Below, one piece after another: positions 47,634-60,172 of a stretch of DNA of 64,000 nucleotides. The translations under genes were made by a program, and so were the position numbers. Position 1 is the stretch's first letter. Every line of letters starts with the position of its first letter. The DNA is taken from positions 11,303,001 through 11,367,000 of the forward strand of contig NC_065874.1 of NCBI RefSeq assembly GCF_933775445.1, read 5' to 3'. This DNA comes from Argentina anserina. Its lineage: Eukaryota > Streptophyta > Magnoliopsida > Rosales > Rosaceae. Below the pieces are notes generated by a model. It did not search any database. It was not told where the DNA came from and was given only the letters and a program-made list of their open reading frames with translations.

Positions 47634-50600
47634 TTAATTCCCTCCCGGAATGTTCCTAACACCACCGCCAGGGACGACAGTAGCAGAGCAGCTTGTGAGT
47701 ACAGCACAACCTGTAGCACTACCACTAGTACTTGGAGAAGCACTAGTATTTCCTCCACTTATAACAATGCTCGTTTCTGGTCTTCTAAATTCAGGAGTTG
47801 AAGCTAGGGGAGTAAAAGAAGCATTGGCATGAAAAACTGGGGACGCAAATGCTGCATCTGCATTCTGCTGCTTTTGTATCATTTCAGCAGAAATAGCAGG
47901 CACCTTAAAATAATCCATACTTCTCTGCTCTGCTGCTGCGGTGTTGTTTTCAGCATGAAGTTGATGCAGCCTGTAATCCGTTTCAGGCCGACGGCAAACC
48001 TTCCTCAGTGGAACAATTTCCTGCAACATGTATAATTGTATATAACATCATACAAAGCCTGGAAAATCATTAAATAACTCTATAGAGTAGTGAATATAGA
48101 AGTGGTCAAAATGTCCCTTGATGCGCGTGAAATATGAAAAAAGAGAAGTGGAGACAGTTCCATATTAGAATTGTACAGTAATTTTGGAAATGCGCCTTCG
48201 CAAATCATAACAAACATAAAAATCAGCTAATGTTCCATCAGATAACGACATCAAAAGGTCATATCATTTTCTTTCTGATGGGGAGATCATTACTTTGGCA
48301 TGCTTGCCTAATGTTCACATAGGAATTGATTTAAATATTTTTTTGAATGATTTCCAAACAAAAAAATTAATGCAAAATCATGTTCCACTAAGTAATATAT
48401 TGATAAAAGGAGCCATCAGATACTGCAAAAGAAGTTTTATACCTCGGACTGATCGTGAACATAGCGCACTAAAAACCTACAACGACAACCCCTTACATCA
48501 TGCCTTCGCCTTTGAGCATCAAGGACATTGGCATCAAAATACAAAGCCTGTTCTTTACCTTCCTGAAAAAGAAAGAATTCGCAAAACTGGTTGGCATTAG
48601 CTTCCCAATAGTACTTGTACAAACTGATTTTTTCAAAATACATAGGGTCAGAAAATGAATGTCACCTGAAAACAAAGTATAAGGTCTCCAGGGAGAACGG
48701 CAACACACTCTGATGATTCACATGGAAGAGACCGCTGCCGAACATGCTTTCGAACATTAACCCACTCATCTTCCTCTGGTCCGAATCCAGCAAAGCGAAC
48801 CAGTACCTCCTGAAAAATCCAACAAGATTCATTTAACATTTTAATCACCAACTTTTTCTTTCAGTACAGAAAATATTATAGTTGGGATAGTAGTTCATTT
48901 GAATTGAAGCAGAACTTTTAGGAGCCGATTAAAAAACTGGTCAAGGGACCATTCTATAAATAACAACACCTAGAAACAATTTAATGCTATATATGCACAG
49001 AAACTGAATTAGAATATTACCGGATCACCACTCTCCAAATGTCTATGAGATAGAAAGTTAGCAACATCATACCTGATAAACAAAATTATAGTTCACCAAT
49101 GAGTATCAATAGCATGAGCGAAAATCACTTCTACAGGCAAATTAGATATCAGTGAAATCTGTAGAGAAACATGAGCAATTTTGCACAAGACTTCATAAAA
49201 AGATTACTAACCATGCAGCATCCCTTCCAGATTTAGCTTCAAACTCCAGGATAGGATTGTCAGAAACACCCCTAGCTGCACTTGGAACTGGTTATAAAAA
49301 ACTAAGTTCTCAGTAATCCAATCACAATGACGAGATAATTGAGAGAATTGATTTTGGAAAATAACACCAATCAACAAGTTTATTTAGTTTTTTCATTAAC
49401 AATCTTTCTTAATGATTGTTACAAACTATGACTGAATTTCAAAAAATAAGAGTCAAATCTCTGCATTACTTATCAACTGACCAACCAAATATTGTACAAT
49501 AGGCATTGCAAGCATGTCTCTTTATTGGTGACGCATATACCAAACAGCTGATATAAAATTGGTCAAAGATGTCATAAGCAATTTCTTTATATGTGCAACC
49601 AACTAGAATAAGTATGTGCAACAGTTTCAGCATGACCAATGCAAGAATTGTTTTTTTGTTTAATGTGTACAAATATCTTGGTCAATGATGTCATATGTAC
49701 AATAACTTTTAACCTCCGTTTAAGTCAAGTACTTTAGACAAGTCACATGCCATAATGCCTTCAACTGAAAGCTCCTGCAAACAACATCTTAGAAACTCCA
49801 GTAGCTTATTAATCGTTATTTAACTTGTTACTGTTTTCATCTTATGTTCTTTTATGGGTGAACAAAGTAGAGGACTTTTGTTCAGCAGTGACTAACGACG
49901 TGGTTACCAATATACAACAGAAAAAACAAAGAGAATAATAAATTAACAGTAAATCAGGTTGTGTGCAGCACCAGGAAAAATTAGACAATTGATCGCATCC
50001 ATAGATGCTCGACGTTGTATCCTATGTGGCTATGTGCATTTGAAAAGACAAAGTATAGTAGCCAAAAGTTCATTTACATTTGATTTTGCCCAGAATTTGC
50101 AATAATACATGACGTATGCCATCTCAAATGTCATATATAACAATAAGTGGTAAGGAAGAGGTTTCCCTTACAATATAGATTTGTTATTAATGCATACAGA
50201 TTCTTACGTGATAGCCATAAAACGAAATTTATATTACTTGGAACTTTTTTTTTGTCAGTACAAAATCTTACGTGATGTGAAGTAACATTTTGAACACATT
50301 TTGTATCAACGCATGAACCATCCTTCAGTGACAAATTTCGTTTTTTTGTCAGGGGAGCATAATATGATGTGAAGTCATTACATACAATGCAACAGAAGGT
50401 CCTGTTTAGCAATTCAAGCATGCATGTAAGACCAGTCAGCAGTATGTACCAGTCAAATTAAAGTACTACAGGACATTACACACAAGACGGGTATTTGGCT
50501 ACAAATTAACCGTAGCTATATCATTCCATTTTACTATCCAGTTTAAGAAGTCCAGTGCACTAGTAAAGTTAGTCAATTGTTGATTGACAAAACAAAATCA

Positions 50601-52492
50601 AGTAGACAAGTTCAGAATGCATGTCAAAAAAAGTGAGCCCCAACCAAATGAAATGAAATAGGAAGGAAGTGTAAAATTTAAAAATAGAGCAGGTTCTTTT
50701 CTACCTGATAGGGCATGTACAGGAGCAGATATAGGTTGTGGGCCTTGAAGAACAGTTCTCACTGGAGTTGATTCCACTGGAGGCATAGGTGACACATTTA
50801 GCTTCCCAAGAACCTTACTTGATTTTGCTCTAACAGCATATCGCCTATTTTGGAACCAATTCCAAACCTATAAAAGATAAGACATAACAAACAGACTCAA
50901 ATGAGTTTTCTAACCAATTCTATTATTATATGATGCCAATGATAACCCAAAGATAGATCTAAAGATTTCCGCAAGGTAAAAAATAAATGTAATTATCATA
51001 CTTGCTTCATTTGCACTTGAAATTTTCCTTTTCGCTCTGCTGTTTCACTGGACCAAAAAACAAGTATCACAGTTATCTAATGCATGAGAACAGAATTCAT
51101 TCAAATTCAACAGTTTTCTAAACTTGGGCAAAACCTGAACTTCTCTGCAAGGCCAGCTAGAAGTTCACGTGCTGGCATATCATTATTATGCTGACGCAGA
51201 ATAGCTTCCATCTCAGCAACCTAACAGATGTGGCAAGTTGTACACAGGTTAAAAAATTTTGTACAGCATATTGACTTCACATCATTCTATGCTCCCCTGA
51301 AGGATGGTTCATGCGTTGATACAAAATGTGTTCAAAATGTATAATTTTGTATCCCTCCAAGGTCTAAGTTGAAAAGTAAATGTTTTTCACACAGGCACTG
51401 TCCATATGCTATTGATATTTATAATATTACAATCTGCAGAATGTTACCTAAGGAATTATTCATCAAGGAAGATCATGTGCAAAATATTGCAAAGGATCTC
51501 AATTTAATGCGAGTGAATTAATAGGGAGATGGGAGAATATATGGCAACTAATTATGGTTTACAACCAAACTAAAAATGACAAAGCCAAAGACTTTATGAT
51601 CCTACCATGCATATACCGTTAGCACAGTCCCACGGTTACGAGAATAAACGAAGTCGCCCAACAGTTAAATAACGAAAAACAGAAAGCATGCACATATATT
51701 TCGTCAAAATAACCACAAAAGGGAAAAGAAACAGAAATAGACAACTAAACTGTAATGCTTGAGAAATGGAAGAGACTAAAAATCAAATTGAGCTTCAATT
51801 TAAAGACGTTCATTACATGTTAAAACCCTAAACCCTAGGGTTCAGGAACACGATTGCTAACCAACCATTATATGGTTTGACTTTTGAGCAATGATAAACA
51901 CGCGCAAAAAGGCATTGTCACCGAAATTGCCAATTCCATTATAAGACTTTCGAAAAATAAATACAAGAAGACGGGAGCAGACATGAAATATATCCATTAA
52001 CAGATCAACCACACGTAACCGATTGCCACCATGAAGATTCAAAGACACATCTAATGATCTAAAGGGAAAAAGTTTCAAACTCTAAGCTAAACCACCAGTA
52101 AGCTCCATCAAGCAAACCAAAAAGAACATGATCACAAATACTCGATGCAATTCCAAACCAATAACCAAAACACAGACAATCTCAAGAACAAACACAAGAC
52201 CCAAAACCAAACTAAGAGACCCAACAAAAACCACAATTCAATTGCCCCCAGTTCAAAATCACAACCCCAAATCCAAAATCCATGACTCACAACTCAAAGA
52301 TCAAACCTTTACAGCAACCATGTTCCCACAAACTCAACTCCAATTCAAAATCCAGCATGCAAACTCCAGGCATTAACTCCAATTCAACTCAAACATCAAA
52401 CAAAACATGAATTCCAGAAACAGAAACAAAAAAACAACCTCAGTCTGATTGAAGCGGAATGAAGGGCCTCCGTTACTTGGAGGCCTACCCAT
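47634..52492 (-). CDS. SHH2: SAWADEE homeodomain protein (SHH2-like)
   Basis: Nine exons: 52439-52492, 51135-51220, 51002-51047, 50705-50867, 49212-49287, 49021-49072, 48666-48809, 48443-48562 and 47634-48020, encoding 375 residues. The N-terminal homeodomain covers about residues 10-75. It includes [16 protein letters not shown] and recognition helix [24 protein letters not shown] domain follows at about 127-265 ([48 protein letters not shown]); this is a tandem Tudor-like fold with a bound zinc. The C-terminal 110 residues are Ser/Thr/Ala rich. SHH1 reads H3K9 methylation and unmethylated H3K4 to bring RNA polymerase IV to chromatin in RNA-directed DNA methylation; the length and tail fit its paralogue SHH2. 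Introns 1 and 4 exceed 1 kb and carry an inverted repeat pair. Confidence 0.93.
50285..50374 (-). repeat. Inverted repeat arm in SHH2 intron 4, with small insertion
   Basis: acattttgaacacattttgt, caacgcatgaaccatccttcag and gggagcataatatgatgtgaag match the reverse complement of 51273-51340 almost base for base. One difference is an extra 24 bases after cttcag, tgacaaatttcg plus tttttttgtcag. That insert begins tgacaaa and ends in its complement tttgtca, followed by a repeated cag, as a tiny transposon derivative or footprint might. Confidence 0.75.
51273..51340 (+). repeat. Inverted repeat arm in SHH2 intron 1
   Basis: Partner of 50285-50374: gacttcacatcattctatgc, tcccctgaaggatggttcat and gcgttgatacaaaatgtgtt read as the reverse complement, lacking the 24-base insert. 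The pair brackets exons 2, 3 and 4, which carry most of the homeodomain. Confidence 0.75.
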
Positions 52493-53821
52493 GATAGCTC
52501 TCCCTCTCTGCTCTCAGCGACTACAACGAGGAGAAGAAGAAGAGGAGGAGAGTGGTTATGGGTTTGGGTTTCTCCAAAGGGAACGTTTTTGTAGTGAGAG
52601 GGACGTCAGTGAGAGACATAAAAGGACAAAATTGAATCAGAGAGAAGCTGAAAAAATCAGACAGAAAATGAGAGAGAAGAGGGAGATGGATTTAGAGATT
52701 TTGGTGTTGGGAATGAGCTAATCTGGGAGGTTTTGAACCGAAAAGGGTTTTTGAAATAAAACAACGTAAGAATCTGGGAGGGGGGGGCGACCCTCGCGAT
52801 ATCTCTTTTGTAACTTCTTTTGTCGTCTAACCTCGGAAAACTGACTAGTCACGTCATCCATCACCCTATTTATCTGTTTCTATAATTTTCCCTTTTATTT
52901 TGACCAAATAAAAAATAGTTTTTCTCTTCTGTTTTTTTTGCCCTTTTTAGTTTTATTTTCTTAAATACAATTAAATAAATACAATAACAACTTGAGATGA
53001 CAATCTTATGGTAGAATTTTATGTACATTTGGTGAATTTGAAATTCATGATAGGCAGGCATGCCAGACAAGTTATAGTCACTCTTGTGTTATACTAGGTT
53101 GAAAGAGGACTTAGGTGTTCGCTAGAACATTAGTTCTAGTCTTAGGCTGAGACGTTACATTATTTTTGTCGAGATTGTGCAATACTTTAACATCTTCGAG
53201 GACAGATTATTTAATATAATTAGTTCTAAGTCAACCTTATTTGTTTAGGATAGTATAATTTGCTTTGGGTGCATCTACTATTTTGTTCACTTTACAAAGA
53301 TTTCAATTATTGAAATACTATATTATTCAAATACAAAATGACTATTAAGTACTGATATATAATCATTTAATTATATATATCTGTAAAAAAAAATACTTAA
53401 TTTGTCATTAAATATTATTTTTTCATAAATCTAAAATATATTTCTCTTTTTTTAATTAACAAAAATATATATTTAATTAGTGTGTTCGATAATCATATGT
53501 AATTTGATGATTCATCATTCAAATTTCATCCACCAACATAAAATAAGAGGCTACGTAACTTATATTTAACAACAAACACAATCGGTAAACAAAAGAAAAC
53601 AAACACAATCGACAATCAAATTTTTGAAGTGATATCACTAACTAAATAAACAATCCAAAAATCAAATTACAAGGGTACAAGACTAAACAAAATAAGAAAT
53701 AGAGAAATGGGGGCAAAATTATAAGAACACTAGTAACTAATTAACGAACCGCCTCACTGTTCTTGCGGACCAAAACGCAGACACGTCTCGCTCCTCACGC
53801 TCACACTCCCCTCAATTCCTT
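52493..53821. other. Divergent spacer between SHH2 and RTN4IP1
   Basis: The SHH2 leader and promoter lie at 52493-52850. Then follows strongly AT-rich spacer (52850-53700) with no recognisable gene or clear repeat apart from short aacacaatcg direct repeats near 53575-53610. Confidence 0.5.
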
Positions 53822-53866
53822 CTCTATAAAAACCCTAAACTCCCTCTCTCTCTCTCTCTCTCTCTG
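53822..53866 (+). promoter_or_regulatory. RTN4IP1 core promoter: TATA box, telo-box and CT run
   Basis: tataaaa at 53825-53831 runs into aaaccctaaac (telo-box, 53830-53840), followed by a (CT)n run at 53843-53865. The ATG is at 53892, so the leader would be very short (about 30-40 bases). Confidence 0.6.
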
Positions 53867-53891
53867 ATGATCCGACTCTGATCGGAGAGTG

Positions 53892-55808
53892 ATGATGCGG
53901 ATGCTGAGGTCACATATCAGCAGCACCTCAACCTTGGAGTCCAATCACTCCAAGGTTGGGCTCCGCCACATTGTCACCGCCTGCAGAGCCGTGGTGCTGC
54001 CGCGCTTCGGCGGGCCCGAGGTTCTCGAGCTCCGGCCCGTCGTTGACGTCCCTGATCTCAAGCCCAATCAGGTCCTCGTTCGCACTCGCGCCGTCTCCAT
54101 CAATCCGCTTGATACCAGAGTCAGTCTCATCTCCACGAAGCTTATTGTTACCGTCGGTTATGACTAGTTACTGCATTTTGCATTGTGATTTTTGGTTACT
54201 TTTTTTTTTTACATGTGAAATTTATTAGCTTACAGATGAATTAGTTTGAATCAGTTATTAGATGGATGTTTGGGAATTGATCCTCTTGTTTCATTAGGTT
54301 CCTCTGATTGCAAGTTAAATGATTTAGCTTTACTCTTCATTTAGAGTTTCTCGAAAGCTAATTGGAGCCATCAGTATTCGTAACTCAGTTGCATTTCTCT
54401 GTTAGTTTTGACTCCAGAGTGTGATTTCGGTTATTTTCTGCGTAAAGTTGCAATTTGAGATTAAATTTGAGAACACTTGAGTTGATTAGACTCAAAATAT
54501 CTCCTGGTTATAGATGTATAGTTCTACATTTGGGTCCTCAATCCCTTAAAGTCATTACTGTGTTTGGGTGTCTTTTTTTTTAAATTCGTTTCAACAGCTG
54601 CTCTTTTGCAATTGTGATAATGGCGCTAGATAACTATATAAATTTGGATGTGTTGCTTCCAGCTATTGTAACATTATTTGGTGAAATATATATTTTTCAT
54701 TTAAGTGTAGTAAATGTAATGGCTCTTAATAATTTTCAGATGCGGGCTGGCTATGGTCGTTCAATATTTAGACCTCTTCTACCTCTTATTCTGGGACGTG
54801 ATATTAGTGGTGAAGTTGTAGCTGTGGGAGCTTCAGTTAAGGGACTTACTTTAGGGCAAGAAGTTTTTGGTGCATTGCATCCGACTGCTGTGAGGGGTAC
54901 TTACACAGATTATGCAATTCTTTCAGAAGATGAACTTGCACCGAAACCAGCGTCAATCACACATGTGGTAAATATTCTTGTATTTCTAGGCTGCTAGCTC
55001 ATAAACGACTTGAAGTTCTGTTTTGCTTTCTATTAATTTGGTTGGATGCCATCTCCCATGGTATTGTAAAAGTTGAACCATTCAATAGATCTATTCTGTT
55101 AGTATATTTTTCTAATAGGTAGAAGGTTAATCAACCTAATATGTTTGGATCTGTGGTGATTTGTGCCTAGCTTGTTCTTGAAGGTTCACTTTCCTCAACC
55201 TAAGAAACGATGAATATCATGAAAGAATCAATAAGTAGTGAAGAACAAGTTTGTTGCTCATAGATTAGTTAGTAAATAGACCCTTATCTAGCATTCATCA
55301 CAATGTTAAATAGAGCATGTTAAGTTGCTTTTTGAAAACTGGCAAATAGCATTAAGAAAATTGATGAAAATATATGTATATGGTTGGTGAAGGGTTAGGT
55401 ACTGGGCACCAAAATTTAAATTTTGGGCATTGTTGAGATATGAAACGCTCATGTAAAACATGACTGTGATGATATATATGATTCACTGAATTATTCACCA
55501 TGAAAAAACTGGTGCAATATTTTCTCTCAAGGTTCCAATTTACATTAGAAATTTATGAGGGTTTATCTATCTGCATTCTGTTTATATGGGTTTTGACTAC
55601 ATAACTTGCTTTTATCTAATTTTATGTTGTACCAGGAAGCAAGTGCCATTCCATTTGCTGCGTTGACTGCTTGGCGTGCTCTGAAAGGTACTGCAAGGAT
55701 ATCCGAGGGGTATGTTCTTATATATCAAGATGGAGTTAATTATTTCAGTTTTGTGTCAAAAAAGTTTCAAGATTATATTCCATTGTTTTTGTTATGTGCT
55801 TCTTCTTC

Positions 55809-55845
<37 letters not shown>

Positions 55846-57761
55846 CTATCAAAAAGACAAAGTATTGACTGAATTTTCACATGGTATATCAATGTGTATG
55901 TACTTGCTTGTACTTATCAGTATAAGTGTATAAGCAAAGAGTGTCCTTGTCTGGTCGTTTAACCCAGAAATTAAAGAGGTTTATCGACTCATTGGATATA
56001 CCTTGATGGAATTTCTGAGTCCTGGATGTTTTATCTCTGACGTCATCTTTTCTTAATTGCTACCCGTTTCTGAATATATATATGTTTTTTTTTTCTGAAT
56101 TGGTTTAACTTTTGATAGTATTGATAGTTGAATGTATTTCATAAAGAAAGATTGTAAAGAAAATGATTACTATCTTGGTGGACTCCCTTGTTCATCTTAT
56201 TCACCAATAACCTGTCTTCTTTCTTTTCAAGATAGATAAGTATTATTTATTTATTTTCTATATATTTTAGAAACCTTATTGGTATATATATTTTATTAAT
56301 TGCATCTTATCTACAGGCAAAGGCTGCTAGTAGTGGGTGGTGGAGGAGCTGTAGGTTTTGCTGCAATCCAGCTTGCAGTAGCAGCGAGGTGCCATGTTAC
56401 TACTACATGTGGAAGCCAAAGTATAGATAGAGTACTGGCAGCTGGTGCTGAGCAGGCTGTTGACTATACCAGTGAGGTGATGGTGTAATCAGCTATTACT
56501 TGTTCCATTTATTTGATATGCTGATACTTACGGTTGAGTAGAAAATAAATTAAATGTACTATTGTTGTAAAACCTTGGAATAATTTATGGTGGAAAGTCT
56601 TACAGGACATGGCATTGACAATAAAGGGGAAGTTTGATGCTGTTTTGGACACCATTGGTGGGCAAGAGACGGAAAGAACAGGCATAAGTCTTTTAAAGAA
56701 AGGTGGACACTATATGACACTTCAGGTGGGACATAGATATATTAATTCTCCCGAAAGTCCTTTGATACTTTTACTTGCAGAATGCTGCAACATTTGCTCA
56801 CGGGGAATTTCTATGTTATAATCAATATGTTGCAGGGTGAGGCAGCATCTTTGACTGATAGATATGGAATAGCAATTGGGCTTCCAGTAGCAACTGCTGT
56901 TTTACTGAAGAAACAGATCCAGTACCGGTCTTCTCATGGAATAGGTAACCAACAATTACTTTTTTGTAAATGGTTCAGCATAGTTTACATGAGTTGTTGT
57001 TAAAGCTATGACAAAATGCGTCTCATCCCAAGTTGTTAAATGTGAATTCCTTGGTGGTTTGCAGAGTTTGAACTTTAATCTTCTCTTTTAGATTTGCTTA
57101 GTGAACTTTTTGTTCACTTTGCAGACATGAGGAGCATAGAGGCAATTAAATAGAGGAGTTTAAGGAAGAACTGAAAAACATATATTTACAAAATATTTTT
57201 TTTTCATTAGTTTATGTTTTGCTGTGTCATTTTAAACAATAAGCATGTTAAATTTAAGATATGATGAATATTAAAAGGTTTGCATTGGGTCTGAGCTTTT
57301 TGGCTAATTATATTTGGTTAACAAACGTGCCACTTGTGAGTTGTGATTTTACCTCTGCAATATTTTTTTAAGTTTTGTTTCTTTATCTTTACCGATAGAG
57401 ACATAATGCTTCCTATATCAGAGTAAAGGCTGCAGATTGTGAAGATTTTTTAGCGGACAGTGTATAAGTGAATTGATGTAGGAGTCTCTAACAAGAAAGA
57501 AGATATATGGAACATGGAATGCTTTATTGTTGCGTTATTCAACAGGTTCTATTTTTCATTCTTTCTTTTGATGGTCCAGAGTACTGGTGGACTTTCATGA
57601 GAGCCGACTCGGAAGGGTTACATGAGATAAGAACGCTATCTGAAGCTGGCAAGTTGAACATACCTGTGGAGAAAACATTTCCCATTTCCCAAGTGAGAGA
57701 GGCTCATGCGGCAAAGGAGAAGAAACAGATTCATGGTAAAGTAGTGCTTGAACTTGACTGA
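53892..57761 (+). CDS. RTN4IP1-like mitochondrial NAD(P)H quinone oxidoreductase
   Basis: Seven exons: 53892-54119, 54740-54967, 55636-55709, 56317-56476, 56606-56725, 56836-56944 and 57580-57761, giving 366 residues with consistent phases. The protein is a zinc-less medium-chain reductase. Residues 1-32 (MMRMLRSH..., Arg/Ser rich, few acids) look like a mitochondrial presequence. The catalytic GroES-like domain has VSINPLDTRMRAGYGR and LPLILGRDISGEVV. The Rossmann domain has GGGGAVGFAAIQLA at 184-197 for NADPH. The C-terminus is IHGKVVLELD. Family members reduce quinones; human RTN4IP1 supports coenzyme Q synthesis and complex I. Two in-frame ATGs lie side by side at 53892 and 53895. Intron 3 has a TA microsatellite (55811-55843). 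Confidence 0.93.
55811..55843. repeat. (TA)n microsatellite in RTN4IP1 intron 3
   Basis: A pure TA run of about 16 units. No foldback element is attached, unlike the TA runs at 23386-25390. Confidence 0.9.
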
Positions 57762-58857
57762 AGATATGACAGTTCTTTATCTTAGTTCTCGCAGGGTGAT
57801 CACTCTAATTTGCCTTCCATCTATGTTGGTTGATGCTCTTCACCATTTGTTTTGATAGAGGTACTACATTCTAGGTCTTCTTAGTGCAATAATAACCAAG
57901 AGTTGTACAGGGGTCAAAAGTTCTCCTTTTATATCCGGTCTGCAATCTGTAAATGTTCAGTGAATTCAGTTAGAATGTTAGATCTTTATAATGGCTGATA
58001 GTACTCCAAGCCGTTTAATAATAATAATAATAATAAAGACAGTAGTACTACAAGCCGTTGAATACAGAATGCCTTTGTAGTTTTGTTTTCGTATAAAATA
58101 ATGTACTCAGTTAGAATCAACTGGATGTTGTTTTTGTTTTTCGGTAATGATTTTCAGTAAGGAAAACCAGAGATACAAGCTTAAAGACACAAACTTACAA
58201 CACAAGAAGGAAACACAAAGCTGAAAACTTGAAAAGTAAACAACAGGGATTCAAACAACAAAATGTCAAGTTAGTAATCTGATATATGCATTTGATCTTT
58301 TATCTGACATAGCTACATGCATAGTTACATAGTTTATATTCGTAGTTACTATGATAGTTATGTATATGCAGAACTTACAGTACCTACGGTAATTAGGTCA
58401 AAATCTTGCTAAGAAGGCAGAATAGGGGAAGCCATAATGGTCTTCATCTCCTTAGCTTTTGAATTGTTAATTTCCGGACAGATAAGGTAAGAGAGGTGTT
58501 GGTTTAGTAAACGATACCGGGATTTAGTTTTCGCTATTGTTTGATGTTTGATCAAGTTGGACATTCTAAGGCATGTTCATGCACCAAAGGAGGTATAGAA
58601 TAAGCCGCATGCAAGCGCTTCTGATTTTCTTTTAGTAGCTAAAATGAATGAAAGGTTAGGCCGAGACGCATCTGTTTCCTCTAATTAAATATATTAAGAA
58701 TGTATTGAGAGCAGCATGATGTCATAACTAGCTAGGGTTTCATAACATATGAACATCATTCTATTATAAATTATAATCATGATATTCTTGGTCAGCTGGA
58801 CTGCTAGTCTTTACAGAAGCCATTGCAGAAGCTAGATGTTTTTCTGGTGTTTTCTAG
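57762..58857. other. RTN4IP1 3'UTR and spacer before the OPA3-like fragment
   Basis: The 3'UTR takes about the first 300 bases, with an (AAT)n run at about 58016-58037. The rest is AT-rich. I looked for a first exon of the OPA3-like gene here (a basic, methionine-initiated segment with a donor) and did not find one. Confidence 0.5.
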
Positions 58858-59285
58858 TTCATATTTTCAACTGTATTTATCAAAATATCGTTGGGCAACA
58901 CAATTGCAAAGACGTGTGCAATATGGACGTGCAACAAACGGAGCAATCCGCCCTCTTGATGAAACAAAAGCTATTGCAGCTGCTACCGATTTTCTTGGAG
59001 AACTTGTCATCTTCACCGTAAGTCAACACTTCTACATAGACATGTCAATATATGGCGCCTGCTTTTAGGAGATTTGATTGTAGAATAATCCATTGAACCC
59101 TTACTGTACGTTAATCATTGCAGTTATAGGGTGCCCTAGTACATTTTAATCGGCAATTGATATATTTGATCCGTCATCTATCTGCTTTATCTTACTTAGG
59201 TTGCTGGACTGGCTATTATGTATGAGGTGATCAGGAGCTACAAATCAGAGGCAAAGAAGGAGGCAAAACGCAAGGAGGAATTATA
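58858..59285 (+). pseudogene. OPA3-like gene fragment, cut by a retroelement
   Basis: Two exons are recognisable: about 58858-59017, with RWATQLQRRVQYGRATNG, AIRPLDETKAIAAA and TDFLGELVIFT, and 59200-59285, with VAGLAIMYEVIRSYKSEAKK followed by EAKRKEELY. The splice sites between them are good (ACC|GTAAGT, TTAG|GTTG). This is the central and coiled-coil part of the OPA3 family of mitochondrial proteins. The expected N-terminal exon (basic, ending near FRQ...AQ.NHR) is not seen upstream, and the coiled coil stops where the LTR begins at 59286. A 3' remainder might lie beyond the retroelements outside the window. Confidence 0.72.
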
Positions 59286-60172
59286 TGTTAGAAAAACAGT
59301 TATATATTGCGTATATAATTTAATAATCTAAATTATAAATAATTATAAAGCAGAAGTTAAACATATAACTCTAAAACGAAGAACACAAAAAGAAATTCAA
59401 CTAAAATACCGAACGATTGGTGATGGAAGAACTAGTCGAGACGTGTGTGATACCACACTGTCCTTAAGACGTTTACGCCTCCTCTACCGGTGCAAGGATG
59501 CTTGACGCTTGTCTCTCAGGATATAACGACTAAACAATTCTAGGAAGTTGCACTACTAACTAGAACCTTCAACGAACTCGAAATGTACCTCTTTCTATCA
59601 CTAGAGAAAAACTAAGAACTTTGAGAGTGGGAGAGGATTGTGTTTCGAATGGATGATTTTACAATGAAAGGATGGTGGCTATTTATACAGTGAGGATTTG
59701 CAATCAGCAATGAATAAGATGGCTGTTATAAAAATCAAAATATCATAACATATATGAGTTACATATGTTACAAGCATTGATTTCAATTCTGTTATAATTC
59801 TCCATAACACACAGTTGTTACAAAAAAAGAATTTGAACAGTCAAAAGAATCTGTGTTCCGACCCTCAATTCGGTGTTGCATTCGTGTCCGCATGTCGCAC
59901 GGGCATACACGAGTTTCCCTTGTGACCTGAGATTTGCACCCCCTTTGCTCGTGCGCGAGAGGGTATAAAGGGGCTTACACACTTTACAATCTATACACAA
60001 TGAATTTTATATAAAGTCTTTTCAACACTTCACTTTTCCAATGTGGGACACACTTTTCCCTCATTCTAAGTAGCCATCTTTGAGTGATAATTTCTTATTC
60101 ACCCACAAACCAAATTACACAAACAAACATATAATCTTTTAGCTCTCATTATGGAGAACTTAAATCTATGTT
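59286..60172 (-). mobile_element. LTR of an older retroelement, interrupted by a copia insertion
   Basis: In reverse complement this block ends ...TTTTTCTAACA at 59286, the expected CA end of an LTR, directly abutting the OPA3 coding sequence. It carries a tatataaa promoter-like box (reverse complement of about 60008-60015) and a CCCACATTGG-type block seen in many plant LTRs. Its other end is not seen because the copia element begins at 60173. No internal coding region is present in the window, so it may be a solo LTR or one end of a longer element. The superfamily is unknown. Confidence 0.55.

Noticed and set aside
48295..48600. 101-codon plus-strand frame
   Set aside because: Antisense to SHH2 exon 8 and its introns; the SHH2 exon is conserved and in frame.
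52128..52376. Plus-strand frame rich in Thr, Lys, Pro and Gln
   Set aside because: Lies within SHH2 intron 1, C/A-rich DNA of low complexity; antisense to the gene.
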